From: Toxonevra muliebris
Lineage: Eukaryota > Arthropoda > Insecta > Diptera > Pallopteridae
Assembly: GCA_963691655.1 (NCBI GenBank)
Contig: OY829326.1
Coordinates: forward strand, 109,403,388-109,467,387
DNA length: 64,000 nucleotides
Direction of reading: 5' to 3'
How positions within the stretch are numbered: position 1 is the stretch's first letter; the number at the start of each line of letters is the position of its first letter. Positions 22,245 to 33,385 of the stretch are shown here, piece by piece. A program made the translations under genes and the position numbers. The notes below the pieces were generated by a model. The model saw only the letters and a program-made list of their open reading frames with translations. It made no database searches and was not told the origin of the DNA.

Positions 22245-23868
22245 ACTCAGGCCCGAAGAGAGGGGGTGGGTCTGGGGGATTCCCAACGGGCCCGGAGTTT
22301 TTGAGGGGCCCGGATTTCAATCTAAACCCTAAAATCCAGAAAAACTTTAACAAGCGTCTATGCGTCTGAAAATTGAATTACAAACGATGAAAATTATTTA
22401 TCGGGTTAATAACACTAGTTCACAGCCAAAAAGTACCAAGAACAAAACATGTTTGGGTGGATAAATAGGAACCTCCTGAACACAAAAAATTTTTTTTTTT
22501 ATGGTAAGAATTTTTGCCGAGCAATAATTTCGTGTTTTTTGCGACATGGTTTCACTCAAATTCTTGTGGAGTCAAAACAAATAGCTCGATCGAGATGAAC
22601 TGCAAATCAATAGAAAAGTGAATTGAATACCCTTTCCATCGATATGCTGTTTGTTTTGATCGAATAACAAATGGCTGAGTTATGGTTCCTCAAAGTTCAA
22701 AAATTTCCATTTTTCAAGATTTTTTTCAAATTTTCAGTCTTAAACTCCATTTATTTTTGATTGAATGTCAACATCAGGGACATTTACTTTTTTTTCAGTG
22801 CATAGTCTATTCAATTACAAACATTTTAAGCCCAAGTTGACCAAGATTGGATGAAACATAATTTTTTTTTGTGAAGCAGGGCTGACAACGTGCCCATACA
22901 AATGTACAGATTCAAATTTTAAAAACTCGTGAAATTCAAAATTTAGTTGTTTCACAAAAAAATTCATAATTTATTTATTTTTATCCAATCTTGATCAACT
23001 TCGACTTAAAATGTTTGTAATTAAATACACTATGCACTAAAAAACAGAAATGCCTCTGATTTTGACTTCTAATTAAAAATAAATTGAATTTAAAATTAAA
23101 AATTTGAAAAAAATCGTGAAAAATGGAAATTTTTGAACTTTGAGGAACCATAACTCAGCCATTTGTTATTCGATCAAAACAAACAGCATATCGATGGAAA
23201 TAGTATTCAATTACTTTGCAGTTCATTTCGATCGAGCTTTTTGTTTGGACTCCACAAGGATTTGAATGAAACCATACTCCGAAAAACCCAAAATTATTGC
23301 TCGGCAAAAATTCTTACCATAGAAAAAAAAACATTTTTTTTTTTGTTCAGGAGGTTCTAATTTATCCACCCAAATATGTGTTGTTCTGGGTACTTTTCAA
23401 AGCTTGAAATTTGTAAACCAGTGTAATCTATCAATCGCGAAGACATTTTGCGACGGGCCCGGGCCCTATATTAAAAAACAATAAAAAACTTCCATCGATC
23501 GTGCTCAACTCAAACTGGATTGTCAAGTTTAGCCACTCTATGCCTGGAAGTGAAATTAGCAAGAAAATTAAATTTTGGAGAGATCATCAATTCCTTCGCA
23601 TCAGTCAAAGCAAGAAAGGCGTACTTATGAATTATGCGCATTATGAGAGTTGATAAGAAAAAAATTAAAGTAAAATGGATATTCATACTTAAAGTACAGA
23701 ATAAATTTTGTTTTTTGATATTTGTCTTTGTATTTTTATATATTCCGAATTCTGAAACACATTCCTTAGTGAGCAGTACGAAGATATTAACTGTATCATT
23801 TGTGGTAGGAAGAGATAAGGGCCAGAGGTTATCACCACCGGGCCCGAATCTTCTCTCGACGGCCCTAA
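22245..23868. mobile_element. Possible outer GGCCC-terminated element around foldback 1
   Basis: GGCCCGAAGAGAGG with GGGCCCGG inward (22252-22310) faces an inverted GGGCCGTCGAGAGAAG with GGGCCCGG inward (23868-23838), with foldback 1 between them. Similarity is limited and no duplication was fixed, so the boundaries are tentative. Confidence 0.3.
22412..23424. mobile_element. Foldback element 1 (arms about 470 bp)
   Basis: A near-palindromic 1013-bp block. Left arm from CACTAGTTCACAGCC runs to about 22880; right arm about 22950-23424 is its inverted copy. Shared landmarks include TGGCTGAGTTATGGTTCCTC, GCTGTTTGTTTTGATCG and TTACAAACATTTTAAG. Flanked by TAA on both sides, consistent with a 3-bp duplication (inference). 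No transposase. Its terminus resembles that of foldback 2. Confidence 0.85.
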
Positions 23869-23871
23869 TTA

Positions 23872-24748
23872 TACTAGTTTACAGCCAAAATTACCAATGA
23901 ACACCACTATCCAGTTCCTATGTGAAATTGGTCGCAGAGCCCGAAAATCAACTTCCATTTTAATTCTATGGTGTGGTTTTGGAGATATCGTCAGTTGAAT
24001 TTTTTTTATCGGATCAAAAAAGGTTTGTCTACATAATTACAAATATCTTGGAAACTAGGAACTCGATGGGAACAAACAATATATGAAATTAAAGATATTA
24101 CAATTTTTCATCTCACGTTTATACATTTTGATGCGATTAAATTGCCAAAAAATTTGGAGTTTTTTTTTTAAATAATTTTTAACAAAATTTTGGATCACAA
24201 ATAAAATTTGAAAACGCAATAATTTGCTCTGTTTTATAATTAGTTATTTTTACTCAATTGCATGTAACTTTTACATTTATCCATAGATTTTTATCTTTTA
24301 TAATTCATTTTTTTTTTGTAAAAGGACAAGCTTCAAGTAAAAAATTTAAAGCAGAGCAGATTACCGCGTTTTTTAATTTTATTTGTTATTCAAAATTTTG
24401 TTTAAAAAAATTGGAAAAAAGACTCTAAATTTCTTTATAATTTACTTAATTATGCCAAAACTATTTATCCAATGGAATCAAAATGTATCAGCGTAAGATG
24501 AGAAATTTTAATATCTTTAATTTTATATACTTTTTGTTCAAATCAAGTTCCCAGTTTCCAAGATATTTGTAATTATGCGGACAAACTTTTTTTTCTGCAA
24601 TAAAAAAAATTCATCTAGCGATATCTCCAAAACCGCAGCATAGAATTTAAAATAGAGTTTAAAATAGTGACTCAGCGACCAATTTAACATAGGAATTGGA
24701 TAGTGGTGTTCATTGCCCGGAAAAAAATATTATTATTTGTTAACTAGC
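23872..24748. mobile_element. Foldback element 2 (arms about 330 bp)
   Basis: 877-bp palindrome-like block. The left arm starts TACTAGTTTACAGCC. The inverted right arm ends at 24748. Both arms carry ATGAACACCACTATCCA, GGTTTTGGAGATATCG, ATAATTACAAATATCTTGG and GATACATTTTGAT-like strings. The terminus is related to foldback 1 (ACTAGTT(T/C)ACAGCCAAAA), but the arms are not otherwise alike. No coding capacity. Confidence 0.85.
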
Positions 24749-25109
24749 ATTACTCTCTCCATAGTAAGTAAATTTTTAATCAACCAAATGAAAAAAAAAA
24801 AAAAATATGTTAAAAAATAAAAATATTCAGTTGTTTGTTTTGAAATCGGCAGTTATAAGTCAGTTTAAAAAATGCATTTCTGTAATTTTTCATCAAAATA
24901 TTTTGATATAAATTGTTTGTATGTAGTTCATATGTATTTTGAACACATTTAGTTTCTTTTCCTTCAGAAAATATTTACATTGATTTGTTTGTATGTATTT
25001 GTTTTCAATTAAAATTTAAAAGAAAACGGAGAGTTTTTGAAATTATAATAAATAAAAATTTTAATTCTGTAATTAGTTTTGTATTATTTTGTAAGAAGTT
25101 TTTTAGAAT

Positions 25110-25534
25110 TAGAGTTGTATAAATCATCGATTACTTGAACTTTTTAATGAATTAATTGATCGAATATCTATAAACTTAGAAATTTATTTGATCAATTAAT
25201 CAAAAATTTAATCACTAAAAATTTTGATTTATTAATTCATTACAGTTTTTATTATAATGTAAGTTTTTTAGTGTATATTCAAAGAAGTTTTGATCCAAGT
25301 GAAAATTGCCTTCAAAATGCTTTCTTGACCGTTTTGATGTTTCACATTGAAAATTTTTCTGATTCATACAAAAATTGTTTTCTAATTCCAACAATTGAAA
25401 CGTTTTTCCTAATTAGAGAAAAATTAATCAATCTAGTTTTTGATTGTTGAAGATAGTTGATTATATGGCATACCCTTTACTGATGCCTTAGATTTATTAA
25501 AAAGCTCAAGTCATCAATATATTGCACAGCTCTA
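25110..25534. mobile_element. Short hAT-like MITE
   Basis: Termini TAGAGTTGTATAAATCATCG and inverted TAGAGCTGTGCAATATATTG, with ACTTGA(A/G)CTTTTTAAT shared further in. Flanking 8-mers TTTAGAAT and ATTAAAAT agree at 6 of 8 positions, as expected of an aged hAT duplication. 425 bp, no gene. Confidence 0.55.
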
Positions 25535-26474
25535 ATTAAAATATGTTTTATTCCTACTCCTACGAATAAATGCTTAAAATCTATAGTCACACAAAAAGAA
25601 AACACATATTGTATATTTCGTTTGACGAAACCACAATTCTGCTTTTTTCATAGTTTCTTTTTTTTTTTTGTTTTTTGTTTCTTGTTAAAACTTTAAATAT
25701 TATTCAGGCAACTTTTGACTGCATTTCATTTATTTCATTAATTTTGTAAATGTATTTTATTAATTTTAAGTCTAAGCTGATAATAAACTAAATGCATATG
25801 ATGCTCAATAGTAACTTTATGCTTATATAAGCTACACACGCCCGTACTCAATCGTATATACTTAAACAAATCGATACAAATGCGCTTAAGTGCTAAGTGC
25901 AGCTCTATTCGCCCCTAATTTATACCTATGCATTACTTTCTAGCTTTCATACCTCACTTTCATATTTCATAATATTACATATATATTAATAAAGATATTA
26001 TCTTTTCTAAATATATTTCTCAAATAGGCTTTACAATTTTATTTAAATTGTTTTATTTTTCAACAATGAACACAGATATTTTTGTTGTTGCTGTGTTACC
26101 ATCAACTGACGATATTCACAATGTACGATAATAAAATACAACACAAGCTTAAAGTAAATTTCAGCTTATCCTAAAAATATATATATTTTTTTATTTAAAT
26201 TATTTAATATTTCAATATATATATATATATATATATGTAAGAGTATTACTTAGTATGACTATGTATATTTAATTTTTTCCTTAATTTTCATCTCATTCAA
26301 CACAACGTTAAGCATTTTTTGCATCAAATGCTGCTCGAACGTCCCATGCCGGTGCATACACCGGAAGTGGTTGTTATGTGATGATTACGCAGCGTCAATT
26401 TATCAAAATTCATTAATGGTGTTGCTTTTGCTGATACCTATTTTATAGTATATTTTTAATTGTTCATTAGCTTT
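25535..26474. other. GPCR 3' flank
   Basis: AT-rich DNA downstream of the receptor stop codon, likely including its 3' UTR. TTTATT (AATAAA on the minus strand) occurs near 26053. Contains a (TA)n run at 26215-26236. No other gene seen. Confidence 0.45.
26215..26236. repeat. (AT)n microsatellite
   Basis: About 11 AT dinucleotides without interruption. Confidence 0.9.
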
Positions 26475-26663
26475 TTACAAAAGCGCTAATTCAATAGTCG
26501 AACATTTTACCTCATCCACTTGATGACATAATTTCGTTTTAATCCAAGGCCATTTCATTGTACGCAAAAGTGTATTGCGAAAGTCTTTACTGAATAAACA
26601 GTAAATATAGAAAGTTATTGAGTAATTTAAGAGCTCCATTAGATTAGCTTGCGCACGGAAAAC
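26475..26663 (-). CDS. GPCR last visible exon: TM7 and C-tail
   Basis: 189 bases, starting after TTCTTCACAG with VFRAQANLMELLNYS and ending in a TAA stop at 26477-26475. The residues NYSITFYIYCLFSKDFRNTL form the end of TM7 and helix 8. Confidence 0.85.
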   Translation of the reverse strand, partial: VFRAQANLMELLNYSITFYIYCLFSKDFRNTLLRTMKWPWIKTKLCHQVDEVKCSTIELALL

Positions 26664-29600
26664 CTGTGAAGAAATTTATAAAATTATAGATTTTATTTGT
26701 AAGCTCTATTTTAACCCAGATACGCCTAATGTACTATATATAGTACTCTTCATTTAATTAAAAAAAAAACAATTCTGAAATATTCCATATATAGTACATT
26801 AGAGGTATCTGGTTTAATATATTTAAATGATGATTTTACAAAACAAAACGAAGAATATCGAAAGCCAAAAATAAATTGTAAATTGAGAAAAATCTGGTAG
26901 GAAATTGAAATTGATATTAATTATTAAAAAATGAACAATTGGGCAATTCACAAGCTGTCTTATTCGCTGTCGTATCCTCTCATTTGTCATAAATTCTCTC
27001 ATTCCCCATACAAAATTATACGGCATTGTGATTATACGACAGTATATAATAGTTTGTGAATCGGCCAAATGTTTTTCAACATGTGCTGCCAGGAATTGCA
27101 GTACCTATGCATATTTAAATAGTTCCTCGTTGTTGAACCTAATATTAGAATCAGTGGCGTGCCTAGCATTTACCTAGCAAGCCCAGTGAATTTTTTTTAC
27201 TAAACCAAAAAGGCTAAAATTGGCAATGAGGATTAAATGTTCTAGATCCCGTTTGAAGCATTGAAGAAGGAAAGTGGAAGCTCTGTCTGGGCTTTACCAA
27301 CGTTTTTCGACGTGCTAAAATATTAACATTAAAAATACACAATGAGCATATAAATTCAGGAAGTGAACGTAGAAAGGATATTTTTGGACTAAAATCGTTG
27401 AGAGATATACTATTTTTTAAACTAAACGATAATTTCTCTTAATATAAACCGTATTAATAAAAATGCAAATTATCAAATATAAGGAAAATGTCAACGGAAT
27501 GAAAAAATGCAAATTGCAAAGTAAATAAGTAAAACTATTATTTGAAAAACCTTGTTTTGCTTCATTTTTATTTGAACTTGAACCGGAACACATTGTTATT
27601 TTTTGCTTGAACCTGAATCTGAACACGAACCCAAATTTAACCGGTTTGAAACTGTGCTAAAATCTAATGACGCAAAAATATAGGAGTAAAGGAAAGTGGA
27701 GCAAATACTTTCCAAATGGCAAACAAAAACTGAAACCAGCTTTTAAGTTCTATATAAAATTATTAATAGTAGTAGAAAATTGGTATGCTGGTACTTTTTA
27801 TGGAACCGCACATACTAAAAAAGCTATTGAACTTCCTATAAGAATAAGCGAGATAGAAATGTATGTTATGAAAACATGCATTTTCAAATTTTAAAAGCCA
27901 CGTAAAAGCCAACCTGATGAACTGCGATAGCGTAAATGCTTGTGTGTATTCTATATAATCCACATTTATTTTTTTATTAGTACATATACGAGCTATTGAA
28001 AAACAGGGTAATACAAATAAAAAATTTTAAAAGAAAATTATTCTTTCAGTTAAAACAAAGGTAGTAATTTTGTAAGTACATATTATACAAATTTTCAGTT
28101 ACCAATTCTTAGGCAAGCACGGCTTTTGGACTTATATGGACGTACCGCCACTGATTAGAATCTCAATCTGGGTACTTGGTTTAATGTTTTTCAAAACGAT
28201 ATATATGAAATTGAGTCCTATGCTAATATGATTCTTCGTAAGGGTTTATTACTGCAGTTCTTTTCTGACACCTAGGTGGCTCCTTTGACATTCTCTTCAT
28301 GGATTTTTTCTTCAAAACTGGGGAAAGAATGTTTTGAAAATCTTCAACGCTTGTCTCTGCATAACATAATGATGCTTTGTTGGGTATCTGGCCACTTCAG
28401 TGCTGGTAATGAGGTTGCCGATTAAATAGATAAGGTTCATTGACTGTGTATATTGGCCCCGATATTTTCGGTAGGCTCAGCTGGGACTCTTCCAAATTTA
28501 TCGTTGAAGAATGGACTAAAAACAAAAATACTTGGAACCTTATTCCAGGTATCAGACAAGGGGAAGTGCTTATAATTCCGCTCACCCATAATCAGCTTAT
28601 CTCCCACACCAAATTTGACCATAGGTTGCTAATAGACTACATGCCTGGGAGCTATATACTCATATATCACCTAAATAAGATACGACAGTCCAGTGAGACA
28701 GTGTGCCGTTTATGTTAGGTGACGAGATGACAACTCACATTCTGTTCAGCTTTGGTTCGGCCCAGATGGGGGATTTTCGGAAAATTATTTCTTCCGGTTA
28801 ATGAGGTAACATGCCCTTCTTCAAAAGACGTGAGGTCAGTTGAGCGTTTTTTGTCCTAAATTGGAAGATTCTGACATCAATTTTGCATATTCTCAAATTA
28901 ATACGGAATATTTATAAATCAATTCGAAAACTTCTGAAATCAACTTGGAATATTCTGAAATTTATTTAGTGTACTCGGTACTTAATTCGAAGTTTTCAGA
29001 AATCAAATTGGAATCATACGAAATCAATTTGGAATATTCTAAAATCATCTAAAACCTTCTGAATCATTTAAATCCACTCGAAATATTCTGAGATCAATTC
29101 GAAAATTTTTAAAATCAACTTGCAGTATTGCTAAATCAATTTGGAATATTATAAAATCATTTTGGAATATTCGGAACTAAATTGGGAATATTCGATTCTG
29201 AAATATATTTGAAATTATTGTAACCCAATGGATTCGGAATATTGTGAAATCAGATTGTAATATTCTGACATCAATTTTGCAAATTCTCAAATCAATGCGG
29301 AATTTTTTTAAATCAATTTGGAAACTTCTGAAATCAACTTGGAAATTTCTAAAATCAGTTCGGAACTTGAAATATTCAGAAATTTTTTTAGTGTACTTGG
29401 AACATAGTTCGGAGTTTTCAGAAATCAAATTGGAATTATACGAAATTAATTCGGAATATTCTAAAATCAATTAAAACCTTCTGAAATCAACTTGGAATAT
29501 TTTGAAATCAACTCGAAATGTTTTGAGTACAATTCAAAAAATTTCAAATCAACTTGCTGTATTGCTAAATCAATTTGGAATATTATAAAGTCATTTTAGA

Positions 29601-32591
29601 ACATTCTGAACTAAATTGGGAATATTCTATTCTGAAATATATTTGAAATTATTGTAACCCAATGGATTCGGAATATTGTGAAATCAGATTGTAATATTCT
29701 GACATCAATTTGGAAGATTCTGTCATGAATTTTGCAAATTCTCAAATCAATACGGAATATTTTTAAATCAATTTGGAAACTTCTCTTCTATTTAGAAATT
29801 TATTTAGTGTACTCGGAACTTAATTCGGAGTTTCCATAAATAAAATTGGAATTATAAGAAGACAATTCGGATTATTATAAAATCAATTAAAACCTTCTGA
29901 AATCGACTTGGAATATTTTGAAATGAACTCGGAATACTTTGAAATGAATTCGAAAACTTTCGAAAATCACTTGCAATATTCTGAAATCAATTTCGGGTAT
30001 TATAAAATCAACTTAGAATTTTTTAAACTAAATTGGGAATATTCGATTCTGAAATTTATTAGTAATCATTGGGACAATATTTTATTGTGAAATCAGATTG
30101 TAATATTCTGATATCAATTTAGAAGATTCTGATGTCAACTTTGCAATCAATTTGAAATATTCGGAACTAAATTGGGAATATTTGGATATAGTTTTGGGAT
30201 CTTATAAAATCAATTAATATTCTGAAATCAATTCAAAAACTTCTGAAATCAACTTGAAATACTCTGACATCAATTTGGAATATTTTTAATTAAATTGGGA
30301 ATATTCGATTTGAAATGTTCGGAAATCATTCAATCCTTGAATTCAATAAAATCTCAAAGCAATACAATGTTGTTTTCTCTATACTTAGAATTAAATTCAA
30401 ACATTATACTGAATTTTTGTATTTTAGATGCTTAAAACTGAATTGTTATTTATTTTTACAATACCTTTGTTAATTATTGTAATTTCTATTCAGTAAGGAT
30501 ATTTTTCATTTGACTAAATAAAAATATAAATGAAGGTTTGTTTGTTCTCAAGTAAACTCCAACTTGGAATATTTTGGAAACAATTTTTATTATTTTTTAA
30601 TCAATGCGAAAAAGATCCAAATTGAATATTTTGAAATTAATTTAGAATACTTGGAAATTAATTTGAAATACCATATTTTGGAATCAATTTGGAAACTTCT
30701 GAAATCAAATTGAAATATTCTGAAATCAAAATTTCAAAAAGTCTAAAATCGGTTTGAAATAAACTAAAATCAACTTGGAATATCCAGAAATTGATTTGGA
30801 ACATTGAAATATTTAAAAATAAACTCGGAATATTAGAAAATCAGCCTGAAATATTCGGAAATCATTTATTGTTACTGGATGTATTTGTTGATGTTTTCGT
30901 GGTTTGAAATTAGTTCGACTGTTAATCCTAAATAATCTACAATGGTGAACTAAACGACTCCAACGTCGTTCTTCTAAAAGTTATTATAAATTACAAAACA
31001 AAGTAATGATTTTTCTTTCGGAAAACTTACAACTTAAGTCGATCCATATTTCGATTGACATTGATTTTGTTATCCTTCTCAATTTTTAGGAAAACATCAT
31101 ATCAAATTTTTTTCAAAACTATTTTAACTTTGCCCTAACACACACTGTCTTTGCTCCTTGTTTAAAATATTGCTGAACTCAAAACTATTTCAAGCGAGCA
31201 ATACAATTTTAATGGGTAATTTTAATTAGAAAAAAAAAATAGAACTGAAAGGAAAATTTCATACTAAAACTGCACAAAAGCATTTAAATTGATCTTTCGT
31301 AGAAATAGTCTCCTTCCCAAAACAATTTTGCAAGAACAATACCATACAATAAGAGTGCTTCATATAAAACAAAAATGCCTCTTCAAACTCAAACCAAAAT
31401 TGCAATGTAGACAGATACTACACGTAAACGCAAAGCATTTCAAACTAAGCTGAAACTTACTTGAAATGAAAAGCTTGGCAAGACTTCTGAAGCAATTGTC
31501 ATGTGTAAAATTGCCATTGGCGAAACACACACGAGAAACAATACGGATGTGCTACCTGGAAAGAGATATAAAAACAATAAAGAAATAAACAAAACATGTT
31601 GCCACCTTTAGTACATATGTATTAATATGCATATACATTAGCGGATCTAGACATTTTCTAAGGGCGAAGAGGGGGATTTGAGTTATCCCCAAAAGCGCCT
31701 TCTCCCTAGGATCCGCTAGTGAATATTTACATATATTTTAGTCGATACAACTGCAAAGTATACATTTCTTCAACTCTTTTTGATTTTACCTAAAAGAAAA
31801 AATAAACGTCGTTCCTCTGCAAATTTACGAGGATCTTCATCTTTGTCTTTTGTTAATATCATAGCACGACGTCTCTCACACGTTTGGCGATACACCATCA
31901 TTATTCTTAGATTCAGACCCGCAATTACAACGGTTGGAATCAATTTGAATAATATTTCAAGTATAACTTTGTAGACCTGTAATGAGAAAACAAAAATTAA
32001 ATTCATTAAAACACAAATCGAGTTTTTATACTTAAGAAAACTTACGGAATAAAAAATAGTACGTAAAAATGCATTATTATCACGTCGAAAGTAGACAAAG
32101 TTACCATCAGCTTGCAGCAAACATTTGATGAGTTCTCCGCGAAAAACGCTGGGCATATATATGATAAAGGTGACCAGCGTCGTTAGAAATACTATCACAC
32201 TAAAACAAGAAATAATAAAAGTTGCATTATTACTCTAATACAAATAAGCTTTCGACTTACCCCGGCGGTCCCATAACTGGACGTGTAAAACCAGGATGAC
32301 ATACCGAAACATAACGTTCAATTGTAAGCACCAAAAGCATCATGACACCAACCCCTTTTTTTATAGGACGTAAAAATAAGCTTTATTATAGTAAAACAAC
32401 TTTTGATTGAGCTTTCCATGAATACATATGTGTAAACAAACCTAAGCATCCATTTCCAAGAAAAAGCTCTAAATGTGCTGTATAGAATGCTGGGCCAAAT
32501 TCCTCCCATTGTCCTCGGTCCTTATGTACAAGCATTCGAATGCCAAATGGTATGGAGAAGACAATGCCAAGAAGCGCTGCAGTTGAATATG
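26475..32591 (-). CDS. Class A orphan GPCR, six exons, 5' end missing
   Basis: Exons in coding order: 32591-32442, 32354-32261, 32199-32046, 31976-31790, 31555-31461, 26663-26475. Phases fit at every junction and all introns are GT..AG, giving about 290 residues. Visible parts: TM2 and first loop (IPFGIRML..GQWEEFGPAFYTAHLEL), TM3 with the ERY form of the DRY motif (TIERYVSVCHP), TM4, a long second extracellular loop, TM5 (PTVVIAGLNLRIMMVY), a basic third intracellular loop, TM6 (STSVLFLVCVSPMAIL), TM7 with NYSITFYIYC replacing NPxxY, and a short tail. From memory it resembles receptors annotated as B0563.6/AH9.1-like orphan neuropeptide-type GPCRs; unverified. It should signal through G proteins at the plasma membrane. 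The exon with N-terminus and TM1 was not found up to 64000. The last intron (4.8 kb) is full of repeats. GAG|GTAAAA near 26510 could alternatively be a donor to a further exon. Confidence 0.88.
26711..26817. repeat. Small hairpin/MITE in last GPCR intron
   Basis: Inverted arms of about 30 bp (26712-26741 and 26787-26816) sharing CTAATGTACTATATAT and CCAGATAC, around a 45-base AT-rich loop. It lies about 50 bases upstream of the TM7 exon acceptor. Confidence 0.75.
27152..28153. mobile_element. hAT element with perfect 8-bp duplication
   Basis: 1002 bp with CAGTGGCG at both inverted ends and a perfect flanking duplication ATTAGAAT (27144-27151 and 28154-28161). CAGTGGCG is a classic hAT end. 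No transposase is recognisable in its short frames. It sits in the last GPCR intron, beside retroelement-derived RNase H sequence. Confidence 0.88.
28165..28760 (+). pseudogene. I-like non-LTR RNase H relic
   Basis: Translation near 28190-28270 reads NVFQNDIYEIESYANMILRK and FFSDT, matching the Glu and Asp motifs of retroelement RNase H. CWVSGHFSAGNEVAD near 28378-28424 is the WVPGHxGxxGNExAD motif. CRLC with a following EMTTHIL (28710-28745) is the start of the C-terminal zinc-knuckle-like region. Stops at 28424 and 28715 and frame changes show decay. 5' parts are missing. The hAT at 27152-28153 lies just upstream. Confidence 0.65.
28860..30870 (+). repeat. 21-bp-periodic satellite with about 430-bp higher-order unit
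   Basis: Degenerate tandem array of a 21-base unit of the type GAAATCAATTTGGAATATTC. Longer blocks recur in order: a stretch beginning GAAATATATTTGAAATTATT occurs near 29200 and 29637, with a decayed version near 30045. TTCTGACATCAATTT-type starts recur near 28868, 29266, 29700 and 30105, so the higher-order period is roughly 400-440 bases. The array lies in the last GPCR intron. Period 21 keeps frames open on both strands with seven-residue periodicity, which explains the ORFs there. It thins out after 30330 and resumes at 30540-30870. Confidence 0.85.
30880..31455 (-). other. GPCR intron, no other feature
   Basis: AT-rich intronic sequence between the satellite and the TM6 exon. Nothing else recognised. 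Confidence 0.5.
31461..31555 (-). CDS. GPCR exon: TM6
   Basis: 95 bases after TTTCCAG, read GSTSVLFLVCVSPM and onward to SEVLPSFSFQ, followed by a GTAAGT donor. It completes a split Gly codon with the previous exon. Confidence 0.88.
31639..31718. repeat. Tiny inverted-repeat element in a GPCR intron
   Basis: About 80 bp bounded by TAGCGGATC and its inverted copy, in the 232-base intron between the TM5 and TM6 exons. A similar TAGC(A/G)GA-ended block is at 33250-33385. No duplication found. Confidence 0.4.
31790..31976 (-). CDS. GPCR exon: TM5 and third intracellular loop
   Basis: 187 bases after TCATTACAG, beginning VYKVILEILFKLIPTVVIAG, followed by the basic loop (CERRRAMIL...FAEERRLFF). 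Ends TTTTAG|GTAAAA, phase 1. Confidence 0.9.
32046..32199 (-). CDS. GPCR exon: TM4 and second extracellular loop
   Basis: 154 bases after GTTTTAG. Reads VIVFLTTLVTFIIYMPSVF, then RGELIKC, whose Cys is the likely disulfide partner of TM3, then the loop to FYS, with a GTAAGT donor at 32045. Confidence 0.9.
32261..32354 (-). CDS. GPCR exon: TM3 with ERY motif
   Basis: 94 bases encoding VGVMMLLVLTIERYVSVCHP and onward to MGPPG, with donor GTAAGT. The acceptor is unusual: the run AAAAAAAG directly precedes the exon, with the only pyrimidine patch (TTTTTACGTCCT) slightly upstream. Confidence 0.85.
32442..32591 (-). CDS. GPCR exon: TM2 and first extracellular loop
   Basis: 150 bases after TTCTTCTTTTCAG. 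Translation YSTAALLGIVFSIPFGIRML, then the W-E-E-F-G-P loop, to GNGCL. Donor GTTTGT. It begins with two bases of a split codon, so at least one more 5' exon must exist. Confidence 0.88.
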
Positions 32592-32966
32592 CTGAAAAGA
32601 AGAAGATGAAATTAAATGATTATATAAGAAATTAAATTTTAATGGCAGTATAATTTTTTCTGGAACGCTAATACATATTTATTTATCAACAAACCGTACT
32701 AAATATGCAAAATATACTCAAGAACGTTGGTGTCGCAAGGAAAGTTATTCATCTTGAAAAAGCATAAGTTTTTAGTTGCGATTTGAATTTAATAGTTTGT
32801 TACAATTTAATTCAGTTTGTGGTATTTTTGTTATTTATGGATGCTCTATTATTTTGGAATATTACCTGATTTTCGTTTTCGACAAAAAACCAAAACAGAC
32901 CAAGAGTTTTAAAACTGGACTTTTTCAAATCACAACAGATTTCACAACATAAAATAAAAACTCAGC

Positions 32967-33229
32967 ATATATCTGTGGTAATAAGGAATAACAGCTAAAC
33001 TCAAAAGTCGAATAAAAACCTGCTGCGTATTTTATATTATAAGTCCCAAAATGTTGAAAGTTTTAAAATTTTTTTTTGCAATTTAGCAGTCTCCATAGTT
33101 TTTTATTAATTAAACTCCAATAATTATTTAAGAACTTTCAATATTTTGGGTTTTATAATGAAAAATACGCAACAGGTTTTTAGTCGACTTTAGGGTTTAG
33201 CTGTTATTCCTTATTGCCACAGATATATG
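32967..33229. repeat. Foldback element with about 100-bp arms
   Basis: Left arm 32967-33063 and right arm about 33130-33229 are inverted copies sharing AATAAGGAATAACAGCTAAA, TAAAAACCTG and AATATTGAAAGTT-type blocks. Ends read ATATATCTGTGG. No gene. It lies just upstream (minus sense) of the TM2 exon, in the presumed 5' GPCR intron. Confidence 0.8.
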
Positions 33230-33249
33230 TATAAATGTGCACATGTCTT

Positions 33250-33385
33250 TAGCAGAGAAGGGAGGGTTTCGGGATTAAACCCCTCCTTGTCGATGAAAAT
33301 CTCATACATTTTGATCGTTTGTTATGAATTAAGAAAAATTTTAAAGGGATGAAAAATTAAACCCTCTCTCTTTCTAGGTCTGCTA
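33250..33385. repeat. Small inverted-repeat element
   Basis: TAGCAGA with GGGAGGGTTT...TTAAACCC at the left and the inverted TAGCAGA with GAGAGGGTTTAAT at the right. About 136 bp, no coding capacity. Confidence 0.45.

Noticed and set aside
29177..30090. Coiled-coil-like proteins with seven-residue periodicity
   Set aside because: The heptad pattern comes from the 21-bp satellite unit and appears on both strands.
28860..30870. CRISPR-like repeat array
   Set aside because: Units are contiguous and degenerate with no unique spacers, and the DNA is eukaryotic.
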